This document shows positions 5,808 to 6,869 of a stretch of 6,869 nt of DNA, piece after piece. The notes beneath the pieces were generated by a model. The model was not told the origin of the DNA and did no database searches. It saw nothing but the letters and a program-made list of their open reading frames with translations. The stretch is from Chloroflexota bacterium. Its GTDB lineage: Bacteria; Chloroflexota; UBA6077; CF-72. The stretch covers positions 1 to 6,869 of the forward strand of contig JAFAPL010000870.1 in assembly GCA_019247135.1 (NCBI GenBank), written 5' to 3'. The stretch's first letter is position 1; every line of letters starts with the position of its first letter. The position numbers and the translations under genes are program-made.

Positions 5808-6158
5808 TTAGATGCTGACGGAAACCTCTCCGTCCGAGACATCTACCTCATAGGTGACGACGCGTACGTTCTTGTCGAATACAGATTGTCCGGTGCGGAT
5901 GTCATATTCCCAGGAATGCCAGGGGCAGCGCAGGATCTTGCCTTCCTCGCCGTATTTGAACTCGTACACGTCGGACGGCAGCGCCGTGCCCATGACCCGA
6001 CCCAGACACACTCGTGCCGCCTGGTGCGGGCACGAGTTTTTGAGCGCGTAATACTCGCCGTCGAGGTTGAAAATCCCGACCTCGCGTCCCTCGACGCGCA
6101 CAATTTTCCGACCGCCGGGCGGAATCTCATCCACGCGCGCAACGACGTGGCGTGCCAT
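5808..6158 (-). CDS. Rieske [2Fe-2S] ferredoxin with an enlarged cluster loop
   Basis: 116 residues, a single-domain Rieske ferredoxin of the sort that passes electrons to oxygenases or other redox enzymes in the cytoplasm. Cluster ligands are C43-P-H45 and C78-P-W-H81. HSWEYDIRTG follows, the usual downstream element of oxygenase-type Rieske domains. The ligand pairs are 32 residues apart instead of the usual 15-17. The extra stretch, with TALPSDVYEFKYGEEGK (58-74), forms an insertion between cluster loops. There is one extra Cys (C51) but no partner in the second loop, so no bc1-type disulfide. ATG 6158 follows the amidohydrolase TGA by two bases; AAGG lies 13 bases upstream, rather far, suggesting coupled translation. 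The electron donor and acceptor are not in the window unless the neighbouring Rieske fusion is one of them. Confidence 0.93.
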   Translation of the reverse strand: MARHVVARVDEIPPGGRKIVRVEGREVGIFNLDGEYYALKNSCPHQAARVCLGRVMGTALPSDVYEFKYGEEGKILRCPWHSWEYDIRTGQSVFDKNVRVVTYEVDVSDGEVSVSI

Positions 6159-6160
6159 GC

Positions 6161-6869
6161 TCAGGCGGCTACCTTGCGGCCTGCCAACAGGCGTTCGCCG
6201 TACACACTCAAGGCGTTATCGAACAGCACGCGTTGGCGGATCGACTCGGGGATGTCGACCAGCATTTCGAATGGATCGCCCAGGGCCAGGTCCGGGTAGC
6301 GGCCGGAAAAGAGCAGTTTGTGCTCGCCGTCGATCATGTCGAGGACCTGCCGCAGGTACTCCGGCCGCGGTGCCGCTTCGAGCGGGTAGGTGGTCGAATA
6401 GAAATGCTCCAGCATGTACGCGCTCGGCGGCTCCTTCACCCACGGCGTCTCCGAACGCTGCGCCTTCCAGTTCTTGTCGAAGCGCCACATGACGTGCGGC
6501 AGCCAGAAGATGCCGCCCTCGCAGAGCACGACTTTCAGTGTCGGGTACTTCTCGAAGACGCCCTCGGTCACCATGCTCATGATGTGCGCCATGTAGTTCT
6601 GCGGGATCGCGCCGTACCACTCGAAGTACGTGCTCGGGTGGCCGACGGCGGTGGACGCGGGCGACATCCCCGCCCCCTCGCCGCCGATGTGCAGGGCCAG
6701 CGGCAGGTTGTGGCGTGCGCAGGCGGCATAGATCGGGTGATACTGGCGGCGGCCCAGAGGCGTCTCCGCCGCGCTGCCAAGGAAGACCTGCACCATGCCG
6801 GGATCGTCCCCCAGCCGGTCGATCTCCGCCACCGCCTGCGCCGGGTCCTGCGGCGTGACGAGGATCGAG
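6161..6869 (-). CDS. Amidohydrolase-2 family protein, partial (N-terminus beyond the right edge)
   Basis: The last 235 residues of an amidohydrolase of the ACMSD/gamma-resorcylate decarboxylase-like superfamily (TIM barrel; decarboxylases and C-C or C-N hydrolases of aromatic and other acids). Seen: LPLALHIGGEG with a metal-ligand-type His, GVFEKYPTLKVVLCEGG then FWLPHVMWRFDKNW, the standard middle block, and a C-terminal DNALSVYGE block. The N-terminal HxH metal motif lies outside the window. Notably the block usually reading FxSDYPHxD is FSGRYPDLALGD here: the conserved Asp is Arg (codon 6299-6301) and the following His is Asp. That argues against the standard metal-activated mechanism, or for a shifted active site. 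It is the first visible gene of the Rieske operon; the ferredoxin starts two bases after its stop. Family call secure, reaction unknown. Confidence 0.92.
   Translation of the reverse strand, partial: SILVTPQDPAQAVAEIDRLGDDPGMVQVFLGSAAETPLGRRQYHPIYAACARHNLPLALHIGGEGAGMSPASTAVGHPSTYFEWYGAIPQNYMAHIMSMVTEGVFEKYPTLKVVLCEGGIFWLPHVMWRFDKNWKAQRSETPWVKEPPSAYMLEHFYSTTYPLEAAPRPEYLRQVLDMIDGEHKLLFSGRYPDLALGDPFEMLVDIPESIRQRVLFDNALSVYGERLLAGRKVAA

Overview
This is a GC-rich bacterial window with two gene neighbourhoods. The organism is probably from Chloroflexota or a related high-GC Gram-positive-type lineage. This is an inference from the Tat-type lipoprotein signal on the solute-binding protein, the Ala/Pro-rich linker after its lipobox, GC-rich stem-loop repeats between genes, and the pairing of a Rieske ferredoxin with an amidohydrolase. 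No rRNA, tRNA, CRISPR array or transposase is visible.

Layout. Positions 1-2598 (minus strand) hold the front of a peptide-type ABC importer operon: a family-5 solute-binding lipoprotein, then a DppB-like permease cut by the left edge. A 156-bp palindromic, MITE-like repeat sits between them. Positions 2599-2745 are a divergent intergenic region with three perfect head-to-tail copies of a 10-bp unit. On the plus strand follow an unrecognised 45-residue membrane miniprotein (2746-2883) and an HpcH/HpaI-type class II aldolase (2933-3670).

Positions 3691-6869 (minus strand) form one very compact operon. In transcription order it holds an amidohydrolase-2 family protein (cut by the right edge), a Rieske ferredoxin, a 35-residue CxxC mini-ORF missed by simple ORF length filters, a cysteine-less SelW/Rdx-like protein, and a 584-residue protein that fuses an N-terminal Rieske domain to a long, His-rich helical domain with internal repeats. 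Stops and starts overlap or lie 0-6 bases apart, so the products are probably made together.

How it may work together. The importer, aldolase, amidohydrolase and Rieske proteins suit a catabolic island for an aromatic or other organic acid. The best candidate for an undescribed system is the minus-strand Rieske/Rdx operon. It has two Rieske proteins but no recognisable catalytic oxygenase subunit or flavin reductase in view. It also has a thioredoxin-fold protein without its redox cysteines, and an amidohydrolase whose usual active-site Asp is Arg. The helical half of the Rieske fusion may be the unrecognised catalytic or cofactor-binding part. That functional reading is inference.
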